Shown: positions 17,854 to 27,046 of the stretch, piece after piece
Layout: every line of letters starts with the position of its first letter
How positions within the stretch are numbered: position 1 is the stretch's first letter
Assembly: GCA_965203305.1 (NCBI GenBank)
Contig: OZ241874.1
Span: 682,001 to 746,000 of the forward strand
From: Bin80 sp965203305
GTDB taxonomy: Bacteria; Bacteroidota; Rhodothermia; Rhodothermales; Bin80
Direction of reading: 5' to 3'
Length of the DNA stretch: 64,000 nucleotides
Position numbers and translations under genes: made by a program
Notes under the pieces: model-generated
What the model was told of the DNA's origin: nothing
Databases searched by the model: none
The model's input: only the letters and a program-made list of their open reading frames with translations

Positions 17854-20025
17854 CTACCATTCACCAGTACCAGGGGTGTCAGTTTCAGGTTTATCTGGTG
17901 AACTGGGGGGAGGTGGGAAGGCACGATGTACATCAACCATGAGATCCTCGTCTTCTGCCATCCCTGACAGGAATTCACCGACAACGAACAGGGCATTGTG
18001 TGCCCCCTGTCCCCAGTAACTGGAGCGAAAACTCATGCGCCGGTCATTAAATCCGACCCATGCACCGATTACCATTTCTGGGTGCATCAGGATAAACCAG
18101 CCATCCGCTCCCTCCTGTGTTGTACCGGTTTTTCCGGCGAAATCATATCCATACAGATTGTAAACAGATCGAATGCGGATCCCGGTTCCATACGGCTGGT
18201 TGATCACATCTCTCAACATGTCAATGATGACAGCAGCCGTTTCCTCGCTCAGAACTTCTTTTCTTTTGGGCTGATGCTCATCCAGAACTTTGCCAGCCTC
18301 ATCCACGATTCTGGTTACGATTACCGGATCTGATCGTATTCCCATATTGGCAAAAGTACTGTACGCGTTTACAGACTCCAGGAGGGTAACATCACTGGTT
18401 CCCAGGACGAGGGAGGGGACCGGCTCCAGTTTACTCTTGATCCCCATTCTGTACGCGAGGTCAACCACAGTCCGGGGATTAATACTATGGATGATCTGTG
18501 CACTGATCGTGTTTTTTGATCGTGCCAGTCCCTCTCGCATGGTCAAAGAATCCCCCGAGGAGACATCTCCAAAATTCTGGGGGCTCCATATCTCGCCAGT
18601 GGCTTCATCCAGATATTGAAAAACAGAATCCAGATACATGGTCTCAGGGGAATAGCCGCTTTCAACAGCCCACGCATATGTGAATGGTTTGAAAGTGGAA
18701 CCAGGCTGCCTTTGTGCCACCCCGACATGGTCATACCAGTCGGTCGCAAGGTCCCGTCCGCCAACCCATACATTGATATGCCCGTTTGCAGGATTCATGG
18801 CCACAAGGCCGACTTCCAGCCGACTTTTAGCGGACTTAAGCGAGTCCATAAATGTGGAGTTTTCACGCAGTTCCTGCAATGCGTCAGCTTCGTTCTTTCC
18901 TTCACTCAGCAGACTCCGGTATCTTGCGGATTCCCGGACATAGTTGTTCAGGAGCGCGGCATTTGTTTTCCAGAAATGTGCCCAGTGGTTCGCAGGGTCC
19001 GTATGGCAGTCATCTTCTTGGTATTTCTTGATGTCGCCTCTATGTCGTAGATACGGATTGGCAGGTGCACTCCACTCGCAGTTCACAACTGCCTGCAAGT
19101 CATTCAGGGTTGTCGTAGCTGCCTCTTCAGCGATTGACTGCATCCGGGAATCAAGCGTGGTTTCAATCCCGAGTGATCTCCCGTACACATCTATGTTGTT
19201 TTCCTTTCCCCATTGGGTGACTTCCTGACGCACCTGCTCCGCGAAATAGGGAGCGAGACTCTGTGTCACATCAGCAGTATGAAGCCTTGTTTCTGTCGTG
19301 GAGTCTTTGATGGCATCATAGGTGTCCCGGTCCAGCCATCCCTGTGTAATCATGCGTTGCAACACCGTATTTCTCCGATTTCTGGATCGTTCAGGGTTTC
19401 GTACAGGATCGTAGCGGGAGGTTCCCTTGAGGAGTCCGATCAGGGTTGCACTCTCAAGGATGTCCAGTTTGGACGCAGGTTTGCCAAAATAGGTTCGTGC
19501 GGCCGCCTCAATTCCGTACGCATTGTACAGAAACGGGACTGTATTCAGATACATCTCAATAATCTCATTCTTTGCATAGCGACGCTCCAGATGTATCGCA
19601 GTTACCATCTCTTTCAGCTTTCGCTCAACGCTGATTTCAAATCCAATCTGTTCATTATACAGATTGCGAGCCAGCTGCTGTGTGATTGTGGAGCCCCCCC
19701 GGCGTTCAAAGGGAAGTCCGAGTTTGCCGAGGATAGACTGGGTGACTGCGGATGTTGTATGGAAAAGACTGACTCCCCAGTGGCGATAGAACCGATGATC
19801 TTCGGTTGCAATCAGTGCCTGCAGCGTAGACTGGGAAATGGAATCGTACGGAGCCCAAGTGCGATTTTCGCGCCCAAACCGGGCGAGCTCCTGTCCATCC
19901 GCCGTGTATGCGACACTGGCGTAAGACCATTCGGGATTTTCGATTTGCTTCAGAGAGGGGGTATCCCGCGTAAGGATCAGCATGTAAACTAGCAGGGCCA
20001 GTGCACCGAAAAGCAGTGGTATCAC
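17854..20025 (-). CDS. Class A penicillin-binding protein (PBP1A-like); 5' end appears frameshifted
   Basis: Bifunctional peptidoglycan synthase, about 723 residues from the GTG at 20025. An N-terminal membrane helix is followed by a GT51 glycosyltransferase domain (ATEDHRFYRHWGV with catalytic Glu, GGSTITQQLARNL, RRYAKNEIIEMYLN). The transpeptidase domain has SxxK (STFK), SxN (SKN) and KTG (KTGTT) motifs. The GTG lies inside the hydrophobic segment. The frame continues upstream to a stop at 20143-20145 and encodes a basic cytoplasmic stretch (ITKYKKFLLRVFRKPD) without a canonical start. An ATG at 20146 would join it if one G were missing from the G5 run at 20132-20136, so the true start is probably there, with a frameshift or a sequencing error. 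Confidence 0.9.
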   Translation of the reverse strand: MIPLLFGALALLVYMLILTRDTPSLKQIENPEWSYASVAYTADGQELARFGRENRTWAPYDSISQSTLQALIATEDHRFYRHWGVSLFHTTSAVTQSILGKLGLPFERRGGSTITQQLARNLYNEQIGFEISVERKLKEMVTAIHLERRYAKNEIIEMYLNTVPFLYNAYGIEAAARTYFGKPASKLDILESATLIGLLKGTSRYDPVRNPERSRNRRNTVLQRMITQGWLDRDTYDAIKDSTTETRLHTADVTQSLAPYFAEQVRQEVTQWGKENNIDVYGRSLGIETTLDSRMQSIAEEAATTTLNDLQAVVNCEWSAPANPYLRHRGDIKKYQEDDCHTDPANHWAHFWKTNAALLNNYVRESARYRSLLSEGKNEADALQELRENSTFMDSLKSAKSRLEVGLVAMNPANGHINVWVGGRDLATDWYDHVGVAQRQPGSTFKPFTYAWAVESGYSPETMYLDSVFQYLDEATGEIWSPQNFGDVSSGDSLTMREGLARSKNTISAQIIHSINPRTVVDLAYRMGIKSKLEPVPSLVLGTSDVTLLESVNAYSTFANMGIRSDPVIVTRIVDEAGKVLDEHQPKRKEVLSEETAAVIIDMLRDVINQPYGTGIRIRSVYNLYGYDFAGKTGTTQEGADGWFILMHPEMVIGAWVGFNDRRMSFRSSYWGQGAHNALFVVGEFLSGMAEDEDLMVDVHRAFPPPPSSPDKPETDTPGTGEW

Positions 20026-20146
20026 AGGAATGCTCAGTACAAATGCGGCATGTGCAGCATCTGGCTTGCGAAAAACGCGAAGCAGGAATTTTTTGTATTT
20101 CGTAATCAGTGGATTATCTTTTTGAGTTTCAGGGGGATCTCTTCAT

Positions 20147-20493
20147 TTCGAGGAGGAGACTGCAAAAATCAATTCAAGCTAACAGTGCCGCTTGTGAAAA
20201 ATCGTGAGCAGAATGAAGGAGATTTTGTGAGGGCATTTTCCAGCACTCTTGCGATGGTACAAGTTCTCTTCGTTCAGGGTCTGTGGCCAGAAAGAGGTTC
20301 AGCCAATTCGTTCATCCTCAGGTGTTGTTTCTATAACGATTCTCTGTGGGATTTCGTACAGTATGCTTTGTAGCAGAGCGATCAAGATCACGCAAAAGAA
20401 AAAATCCGAGTGTCTGCTTTTCAGCAAAGATACGATCTGCGCAACCAAAACGCATTACAGGTACTATAACCTGACAGTAAAAAACTCTTGAGA
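20147..20493. other. Divergent intergenic region between the PBP and rhomboid genes
   Basis: About 350 bp with no supported ORF. Holds the promoters for the two divergent genes; no unambiguous box was found. Confidence 0.45.
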
Positions 20494-21135
20494 ATGTCCA
20501 ATTATTCGTTTGGTGGGTTTGGAGGATTCGGTGTCTTTCCTCCTGTGATCAAGAATCTTCTGATCATCAATGTACTGGTTTTTCTCGGTCAGTTTCTGGT
20601 AGATCAGCTGCTGATGACATGGTTTGCACTGTGGCCGCTGTCAAACGGTTTCCAGCTTCATCAGCTTGTATCCTACGGTTTTCTGCATGGAGGGTTTGGT
20701 CATCTCTTCTTCAATATGTTCGCGTTGTGGATGTTTGGCGGGCAGATTGAGAATACATGGGGATCTCGGCGGTTTTTGATTTACTATGGCGTATGTGTGA
20801 TTGGCGCAGGCCTGGTGCAGCTTCTTTCCACATATCTTTCAGGCGGGAACTGGCCAACCATCGGAGCATCAGGTGGTGTATTTGGAATTCTTCTCGCGTT
20901 CGGGATGATGTTTCCCAATCAGCGCATTATGCTGATTTTTCCGCCAATTCCGATCAAGGCAAAGTATTTTGTGATCGGATATGGACTGCTGGAACTTTTC
21001 TATGTAAGTTCAGGATTGCAGCCCGGAGTTGCGAATTTGGCACATCTTGGCGGCATGGCTGCGGGATTTATTTTGATTTTATACTGGCGCGGTCAACTCC
21101 CCTTCAAGCCCAAACAGTCCAGCTATTACGGGTAG
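20494..21135 (+). CDS. Rhomboid-family intramembrane serine protease
   Basis: A 213-residue polytopic membrane protein with six predicted helices. The catalytic dyad is visible: Ser126 in GASGGVFG and His184 in ANLAHLGGMAAG. The L1-loop signature is also present (HGGFGHLFFNMFALWMFGGQIE). It cleaves single-pass membrane substrates within the bilayer. The ATG at 20494 (MSNYSFGG) is preferred over the in-frame TTG at 20488. It stands alone, convergent with ispG. The stretch downstream (21136-21301) holds only short ORFs. Confidence 0.93.
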   Translation: MSNYSFGGFGGFGVFPPVIKNLLIINVLVFLGQFLVDQLLMTWFALWPLSNGFQLHQLVSYGFLHGGFGHLFFNMFALWMFGGQIENTWGSRRFLIYYGVCVIGAGLVQLLSTYLSGGNWPTIGASGGVFGILLAFGMMFPNQRIMLIFPPIPIKAKYFVIGYGLLELFYVSSGLQPGVANLAHLGGMAAGFILILYWRGQLPFKPKQSSYYG

Positions 21136-21301
21136 CAAATCTGCGTCTAGCTCCCTGCGCTTATGACTTGACAATGTGGGCTGGCAGATGTGTCCCTTCA
21201 ATAAACTCACTGATTGGATCAATCGTGATCTGGACAGACAACTGCCGGAAACTTGCCCATGATGCAGAGGCCGCTCTCGGGCGTGTTTTGCCGTATATGG
21301 A

Positions 21302-22387
21302 CTAGCCTTCTGCAACGGGTTCAGGCTCCCAGGCTTCAATGGCTTCCAAAATAGTATCTACTATCTTATTCTCCTCTACCGTACCAATTACCTTCCCCTG
21401 CTTGAACAGATGAGCGCGTCCGCGTCCCAGTGAGATACCGAGATCAGCCCCTTGCGCCTCCCCTGGTCCATTGACGGCGCAGCCCATGAGTGCCACGGTC
21501 ACATCCTTCTCAAATTTGCGGGCGTTCACAGCTTCTTCAACCTCCTCTACAATAGAAAACAGGTCCCCGTTCAAGCGTCCGCAAGTAGGACAGGCAATGA
21601 TGTTTACCCCCGGGCGACCAATACGAAGCGACTTGAGAATACTGTGTGCAGTCTCTACTTCCTTGACAGAATCCGTGGCCAGCGAAACCCGAATCGTATC
21701 TCCGATACCATCGGCGAGGAGAGCTCCAATCCCGATAGAACTTTTGATTGTGCCAACTTTGAATGATCCTGACTCGGTAACGCCCAGATGGAGCGGAAAA
21801 TCCGTTCGCTCGGCCAGCAGCCGATAGGCCTGAATCATAAAGAAAACATCAGAGTGCTTGACAGAGATCACAATATCCTCAAATCCGTGCCGAGAGCAGA
21901 TCTCAACATGCCGCAAGGCACTTTCCAGCAGTGCTTCCGGTTGGGGGTATCCGTACTTGTCCAGAATATCCCGCTCGAGCGACCCGCTGTTTACCCCGAT
22001 CCGAATCGGAATCCCAGCTTCTTTCGCAGCCAGAAGAACTTCACGTTCCCACTCTTCTTTTCCAATATTGCCGGGATTAATTCTGACTTTTGCAATCCCT
22101 GCATCAATGGCTTTCAGGGCATAGGTATGGTTAAAGTGAATATCTGCCACAATGGGGATGCTTGCTCCCTGCACAATGTCAGGCAGTGCGTCGGCATCTT
22201 CTGGACGTGGAACAGCTACACGAACAATGTCAGCCCCAGCTTCTGCCAATGTGGAAATCTCGTGAAGTGTTTCTTCAACCTTGTGAGTTTTGGTTACGGT
22301 CATGGACTGAACCGCGATTGGCGCATGTCCACCAATCTGGACGGAACCCACCTGGACAGAGCGAGAGTCTCTTCTGGGTCGTTGCAT
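21302..22387 (-). CDS. ispG: 4-hydroxy-3-methylbut-2-en-1-yl diphosphate synthase
   Basis: A 361-residue Fe-S enzyme of the MEP pathway converting MEcPP to HMBPP. The N-terminal TIM barrel opens with RRDSRSVQVGSVQIGG and contains PIVADIHFNHTYAL and RINPGNIG. The C-terminal Fe-S domain has CPTCGR and MGCAVNGPGEAQGADLG, supplying the cysteines that bind the [4Fe-4S] cluster. The size fits the short bacterial form without the plant-type insertion. The ATG at 22387 is followed at once by the conserved Arg-rich start. ispE of the same pathway is 4 kb upstream. Confidence 0.96.
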   Translation of the reverse strand: MQRPRRDSRSVQVGSVQIGGHAPIAVQSMTVTKTHKVEETLHEISTLAEAGADIVRVAVPRPEDADALPDIVQGASIPIVADIHFNHTYALKAIDAGIAKVRINPGNIGKEEWEREVLLAAKEAGIPIRIGVNSGSLERDILDKYGYPQPEALLESALRHVEICSRHGFEDIVISVKHSDVFFMIQAYRLLAERTDFPLHLGVTESGSFKVGTIKSSIGIGALLADGIGDTIRVSLATDSVKEVETAHSILKSLRIGRPGVNIIACPTCGRLNGDLFSIVEEVEEAVNARKFEKDVTVALMGCAVNGPGEAQGADLGISLGRGRAHLFKQGKVIGTVEENKIVDTILEAIEAWEPEPVAEG

Positions 22388-22662
22388 CTCTAGAAATTTG
22401 CATATATAGTGGAAGCTCGCACAAGTTCACTTGCAAAGCCTGAACGACAAGCAATTACTTCCATGAGAATGACAGGAATCTTTCATACAGGGAGGAGTCT
22501 TCCATGAGCTTCCGATAGAGAGAGATGCCTGTTACTTCATAGCTTCTCATAACACGGGTTGGAAATTATAAACTGTTACAATATACTCTGAGGATTAAGC
22601 TGTGCAGATGCCTACTACGGAGAAAGTACAACTCTGTTTGCAGGAGTGCGTTCCAGAGAGAC

Positions 22663-22905
22663 ATGGAACGCACCCAGTCGCATACAAGACATGATCAGAC
22701 CGTGGAGTGGTATCCAGATGTGGTTTTCCAGCGCGGAGGCAACGGCGTAATGCTGGAATGTTCTCGTCAAGACATGGCTCGCTGGATACCTTTATCCTGG
22801 TTGCGAGATGGTCAAGCACCTTCCAGATACGCCAAAAGGCACAGACAGCACCTTTACTGGAAAGCCATGAAGGCAGTATTTGATCTGCCCATAAGGGTAC
22901 TATAA
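22663..22905 (+). CDS. Possible small protein or gene remnant upstream of fkbM-like gene
   Basis: An 80-codon ORF whose TAA stop (22903-22905) abuts the ATG of the methyltransferase at 22906. That arrangement favours translational coupling. The C-terminal residues RYAKRHRQHLYWKAMKAVFDL look like the end of a globular protein, and related-looking codons continue upstream in another frame from about 22600, hinting at a decayed 3' fragment of a longer gene. No family recognised. Confidence 0.35.
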   Translation: MERTQSHTRHDQTVEWYPDVVFQRGGNGVMLECSRQDMARWIPLSWLRDGQAPSRYAKRHRQHLYWKAMKAVFDLPIRVL

Positions 22906-23637
22906 ATGAGACTGAGAACATTCCTGAAGCAGCAGCTTCGCCGCCTCGGACTGGAGGTAAATCGTTTTAATGCGGCGGGGTCTTTCACAGCACGTCGTCA
23001 GCGAATGCTGTCGCGTGCGAACATAGACCTTGTTCTGGATGCAGGGGCAAGCGACGGCGGATTTTCCTCAGAGCTCAGAGATGCCGGATACAACGGGCGG
23101 ATTGTTTCCTTTGAACCACTGGAATCTCCTTTCCAGTCTCTGGTATCAAAAGCGAAGCGGGACAGCATGTGGGAAGTGTTTCAGTATGCTCTGGGGGACA
23201 GGGCAGGTACGGTTTCCATGAATGTAGCCAGAGATGACAAGTGCAGCTCGCTTTTGAATCCGCTCGAACGTCAGACACGGGTATATTCAGGAGCAAAAAC
23301 CTCGTCGTCAGTTACCGTCGAAATGAAAAGACTCAAGGATCTGTATGGAGTTGAATTTCCGCCAGGCAAACAGATATTTCTGAAAATTGACACACAGGGG
23401 TACGAAGGGCATGTACTTGAGGGAGCAGGAGATACCCTTGACGAGATGGTTGGAATTCAAATTGAATTGTCCCTGATTCCACTATTTGACGGAGGGCAGA
23501 GTTATGCGAAACTCCTCGCAAATCTGGAACACAGAAAATTCTATCCAGTCATGCTGGAGCCTGTCTTCATTGACCCGGAGACCGAACAGACACTCCAGGT
23601 TGATGCCGTATTTTTTCGGCAGGATCAGTTCCAGTGA
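22906..23637 (+). CDS. FkbM-family SAM-dependent methyltransferase
   Basis: A 243-residue methyltransferase. SAM-binding motif I reads DLVLDAGASDGGFSSEL (about 45-60); the conserved acidic/FE segment IVSFEPLESPF and the FkbM core ILKIDTQGYEGHVLEGA (about 160-180) are clear. Family members O-methylate sugars or polyketides. With a polysaccharide locus 6-15 kb away it may methylate a glycan, but it is not in that operon. The ATG directly follows the stop of a doubtful small ORF. Confidence 0.9.
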   Translation: MRLRTFLKQQLRRLGLEVNRFNAAGSFTARRQRMLSRANIDLVLDAGASDGGFSSELRDAGYNGRIVSFEPLESPFQSLVSKAKRDSMWEVFQYALGDRAGTVSMNVARDDKCSSLLNPLERQTRVYSGAKTSSSVTVEMKRLKDLYGVEFPPGKQIFLKIDTQGYEGHVLEGAGDTLDEMVGIQIELSLIPLFDGGQSYAKLLANLEHRKFYPVMLEPVFIDPETEQTLQVDAVFFRQDQFQ

Positions 23638-23797
23638 AGGCAGGAGCAATTGGGTGACGATCCCTCAGTGATGGGCCGGATTGCGTGAGTCTGAGCAAAG
23701 GATCACAGAACCTTGTGACTGAAATTTTCCAAGGAAGCCACATGATATGACTGCGCAGTACCGCACTAACGGTATTCGTCCCCACAGCCTCAACTGA

Positions 23798-24545
23798 GGG
23801 ACTGGTATATCTAAGTTCCCAGATTAACCTGGACCAGGTGTACGTTGGATTGACGGATCATCAAGGTACCGAATGGGAACACCCCTCGTACATCCAGATG
23901 TCCCAACCCCTGAGGCCAACAAGATGTGAGCGGCTGCATTGAGATCCGCGTGTTCTTCGTGCCCACAGTCCAGGCATACAAACTTGTGCAGGGAGGCCCG
24001 GTTGTTCGCGTCCCTGTGTCCACACCTGTTGCAGGTGTGACTGGTACAGGCGGTCAGCACACAGATGATGGATAGGCACTTGTAGTTCAGCATCTGTGCC
24101 AGCTGAGCGGGTTTTCCTTTCAGAAGGCCCCGGGTTTAGCCCTGCCTTTTGCCAATTCCTGCGACAATTGTTTCAGGGGATTGTGGATACACGCACAGGA
24201 GTACTCCCGCAGCCATGCATACTCTGAGCTATTGCGCAGCTCTGTGAACTCTCTGAAGAGCGTACACCATGCCTGGGCGGAGCAGGAGCACCTTTTTCTT
24301 TCGACTCCGCATACTGCTTCTGATTCTTGCCCAGAAAGAAATTCCAGACCTCCCGGTATGCCCTGCAGATCCCATGGAGCAGATGTTCCCGTTCTTCGCT
24401 GCCCAACAGCAGTCGGAAGGTGACTCCGCGGCGGGTCTTGCCTGCCTCCTGTTTCGCCATGATGCCTCTCGGATCTTTCCGAGTATTTGTTTGTTTGTAT
24501 AGGCGCGCCAAAGTTTTATTGTGTACACTCGGGCATATAAGCCCC
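23798..24545 (-). mobile_element. Decayed TnpB element with remnant terminal inverted repeats
   Basis: Contains the tnpB remnant described below. Its ends (23798 rightward and 24545 leftward, GGGGCTTATAT-like on the minus strand) resemble the 25-bp terminal repeats of the intact element at 34471-35844. The 8 bp outside each end (TCAACTGA and ATACTGAA) are only partly alike, as expected for an old insertion. About 748 bp, against 1374 bp for the intact copy. Confidence 0.65.
23824..24460 (-). pseudogene. tnpB remnant with the catalytic core deleted
   Basis: Reading from an ATG at 24460, the first about 95 codons (GKTRRGVTFRLLLGSEEREH, VWNFFLGKNQKQYAES) match the N-terminus of the intact TnpB at 34497-35765, with a frameshift near residue 65. 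The C-terminal zinc ribbon (SHTCNRCGHRD...KFVCLDCGHEEHADLNAAAHIL) follows directly. About 600 bp between them are missing, removing the first two RuvC acidic residues. The zinc ribbon and the DLNAA aspartate remain. It cannot encode an active nuclease. Confidence 0.85.
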
Positions 24546-24573
24546 ATACTGAACACAGCGCCCCTTTTGTTCC

Positions 24574-25041
24574 ATGTGGAAGAACACATCTGATCACCGA
24601 TTTGCCGCGTGCTGGACTTCTCCCATTGCTTCCAACCAGGGCTGCGGGGAAGAGATATGGCTATTGCATGGCATTCTGTATAAAGAGAATGAGCGAAAAT
24701 TGGGGATCCACTGTGACAGCACGCCGTTTCCAGACTGGCTAAACGGATTCGAGCACAAGGGGAACTTCGGCACACAAATTTATATTTGCTTTGGAGAAGA
24801 TGAGATGCTTATGGCATGGGCTTTGGGAAAGAAAAAGAAGTGCCACCATCTCGAACTGACTCCGGCCAACATCAGCAGAGATATCGAAGTTTTCTGCCAG
24901 CAAAAACTCTCCTTTCAGGACAAGCTCCTGTCCCAGCCAGAGATCAGACTCGTACTAAAACTCAAAGAATCGTCCATCGCGATTGCGACCTACAGATTTC
25001 CCATGTCTGGCGCAGAACTCCCTGTCCCTGCCGGGGAATAG
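24574..25041 (+). CDS. Hypothetical protein
   Basis: A 155-codon ORF ending 80 bp before the VWA gene on the same strand. From about residue 40 on it reads like a real soluble protein (DWLNGFEHKGNFGTQIYICF, ISRDIEVFCQQKLSFQDKLL) with balanced composition; the first 35 residues are less convincing, so the true start may be internal and non-ATG. No domain recognised. It starts just outside the left end of the TnpB remnant, so the insertion may have cut off its original 5' end. Confidence 0.4.
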   Translation: MWKNTSDHRFAACWTSPIASNQGCGEEIWLLHGILYKENERKLGIHCDSTPFPDWLNGFEHKGNFGTQIYICFGEDEMLMAWALGKKKKCHHLELTPANISRDIEVFCQQKLSFQDKLLSQPEIRLVLKLKESSIAIATYRFPMSGAELPVPAGE

Positions 25042-25121
25042 AAGGAGAATTATCCAGACAAAGACTTCGTTTGCATAATTGCCCCGCGAGTCATAAATGT
25101 AGACAACACATAGACACAGAC

Positions 25122-26222
25122 ATGATCCCTTACAAGTACCTGCAGTGGGATGAAGAGAGGCATGGTGGAAAGCCCACATCATTTGAGCAACTGTTTGATC
25201 TCTTTCAACAGCTCTTGCAGTTTACAGCCGGAGATGCCACAGAAGCACTAAACTGGCTTACGCAACTGGATCAACGCTACAACCTTACGGACTCGCAGTC
25301 AGGGATCGGAGACTTCGTAGAAGAGCTCAAGGCACAGGGATACCTCCAGGAGGAGCCAGGAGGAGTCATGCATATTACCGCCAAGACGGAGCGCGGTCTG
25401 CGGAGTCGCTCCCTGGAGGAAATCTTTCGCCAGCTCCGAAAAGCAGGGAAAGGACAGCATCAGACACCTTTTGATGGCAAGGGCGACGAGAGATTGCCCG
25501 AAACAAGACCCTGGAGGTTTGGGGATGATCCCCACCTTCTCAATGTGACCGATACCCTGTCCAACTCATACCGTCGTGGTGGAATTGATGACTGGTCGCT
25601 ACTGGAGGAGGATTATGCAGTTCACGAGACGGATCATCAGTCAAATCAGTCTACGGTGCTGATGATTGATCTCAGCCATTCCATGATCCTGTATGGAGAA
25701 GACCGGATTACGCCTGCCCGGAAAACGGCAATGGCCCTGGCAGAATTGATCCTGCGCCGCTATGCCAAGGATACACTGGATATTGTGGCATTCGGAGATG
25801 ATGCATGGGAGGTGTCCATCAAGGATTTGCCGTACCTGCAAGTGGGCCCGTATCACACGAATACACAGGCAGGGCTGCGCCGGGCACGCGAAATTCTGCG
25901 CCGGCGAAAGAATCGGAACAAGCAGATTTTTATGATCACAGACGGCAAGCCAAGCTGTCATTTTGATCAGGGAAGACTGTACAAGAATGTATTCGGACTG
26001 GATCGCAAAATTGTAAACAAGGTGCTGGATGAGGCGGTAATCTGTCGCCGCGAAAGAATCATCATTACTACATTTATGATTGCCCGGGATCCGTATCTCC
26101 AGGGCTTCGTCCGGCAGCTTACGGATGCAAACCACGGACGGGCGTATTATGCAGATCTGGATAATCTGGGGGAATTTCTGTTTGAGGATTATGTGCGCAA
26201 CAGGCGCAAACGCTTGCATTGA
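25122..26222 (+). CDS. VWA (von Willebrand factor A) domain protein
   Basis: A 366-residue soluble protein. An alpha-helical N-terminal half (about 1-165) is followed by a VWA domain with an intact MIDAS site: DLSHS (DxSxS), a downstream Thr/Asp in KDTLDIVAFGDDAW, and MITDGKPS. The ATG at 25122 starts MIPYKYLQWDEE; the upstream extension of the frame to 24816 is not credible. Related proteins are often annotated as CoxE-like or magnesium-chelatase-like VWA proteins and partner with MoxR AAA+ ATPases; none is adjacent here. It lies 15 bp upstream of ksgA on the same strand, so the two may be co-transcribed. Exact role unknown. Confidence 0.85.
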   Translation: MIPYKYLQWDEERHGGKPTSFEQLFDLFQQLLQFTAGDATEALNWLTQLDQRYNLTDSQSGIGDFVEELKAQGYLQEEPGGVMHITAKTERGLRSRSLEEIFRQLRKAGKGQHQTPFDGKGDERLPETRPWRFGDDPHLLNVTDTLSNSYRRGGIDDWSLLEEDYAVHETDHQSNQSTVLMIDLSHSMILYGEDRITPARKTAMALAELILRRYAKDTLDIVAFGDDAWEVSIKDLPYLQVGPYHTNTQAGLRRAREILRRRKNRNKQIFMITDGKPSCHFDQGRLYKNVFGLDRKIVNKVLDEAVICRRERIIITTFMIARDPYLQGFVRQLTDANHGRAYYADLDNLGEFLFEDYVRNRRKRLH

Positions 26223-26237
26223 GAGAAATCAGGTATC

Positions 26238-27035
26238 GTGAAATCACCGATTTTGCCCAAAAAGAGGCTGGGGCAGCATTTTTTGACCGATCCCAATACG
26301 ATCCTTCGTATTGTTGGAGCCTTGCGTGCGCCAGTGGATGCACATGTTGTGGAGATTGGCCCAGGTACCGGCGCACTGACCGAGCGGCTGCAGGACCGCT
26401 ATCCGAGCTTTGAAGCAATTGAAATAGATGCATCTGCAGTGGATCACCTGCGCAAATTTTACCCTGGACTGAATGTGCGACATGCGGATATATTGGAGAT
26501 AGACTGGAAGAGTACAGGAAGAAGTCCGCTATATATCATCGGAAATTTGCCCTACAACATCTCCAGCCCAATTCTTTTCGGGTTACTGGCTGCGCATGAA
26601 GTGATTGCTGAGGCTGTCCTGATGGTGCAAAAAGAGGTGGCCGAGCGAATCGTAGCCCAGCCTCGGACCAAAGCCTATGGCATTCCCAGCGTACTTGCAC
26701 AGCTGTATGCACATCCCAGAGTATTATTCAATGTCAGCCGTAATGTATTTGAACCGAAACCTGCGGTGGACAGCAGCGTCATCCGGCTTGACTTTGGAGG
26801 TGTGGCGGCTCCAGATGTTGATCCAGGACTGCTGCATACCGTCGTACGTGCAGCATTCAGCATGAGGCGCAAGGTACTCCGAAACAGCCTCCGGCAGTGG
26901 GCCGCGGAAATCCCCGATCACTGGAGACGGTGTCGTGCCGAAGAACTGTCCCCCGCAGATTATGTACTGCTGGCACGTTATTTCCGGGACCGTCAGAAGG
27001 GAATCCGGGACTCTTCCGAAAACACGGATTTATAA
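26238..27035 (+). CDS. rsmA/ksgA: 16S rRNA dimethyladenosine transferase
   Basis: A 265-residue SAM-dependent enzyme that dimethylates A1518 and A1519 of 16S rRNA during 30S maturation. The diagnostic start KSPILPKKRLGQHFLTDPN, motif I EIGPGTGALTERL and the catalytic NLPYNISSP motif are all present, along with the C-terminal helical domain. Start is GTG at 26238. It is followed 11 bp later by mgtE, indicating an operon VWA-rsmA-mgtE. Confidence 0.96.
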   Translation: MKSPILPKKRLGQHFLTDPNTILRIVGALRAPVDAHVVEIGPGTGALTERLQDRYPSFEAIEIDASAVDHLRKFYPGLNVRHADILEIDWKSTGRSPLYIIGNLPYNISSPILFGLLAAHEVIAEAVLMVQKEVAERIVAQPRTKAYGIPSVLAQLYAHPRVLFNVSRNVFEPKPAVDSSVIRLDFGGVAAPDVDPGLLHTVVRAAFSMRRKVLRNSLRQWAAEIPDHWRRCRAEELSPADYVLLARYFRDRQKGIRDSSENTDL

Positions 27036-27046
27036 CCCCCAGTGCC

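Noticed and set aside
19694..19700. C7 run in the PBP gene (and G7 runs near 28275, 59753 and 62139) as phase-variation tracts
   Set aside because: Seven bases is common at this base composition, and the runs lie inside conserved coding segments with an intact frame.
21136..21301. Short plus-strand peptide traces ending AALGRVLPYMD after the rhomboid gene
   Set aside because: Too short, split between frames, and no start or motif to support a gene.
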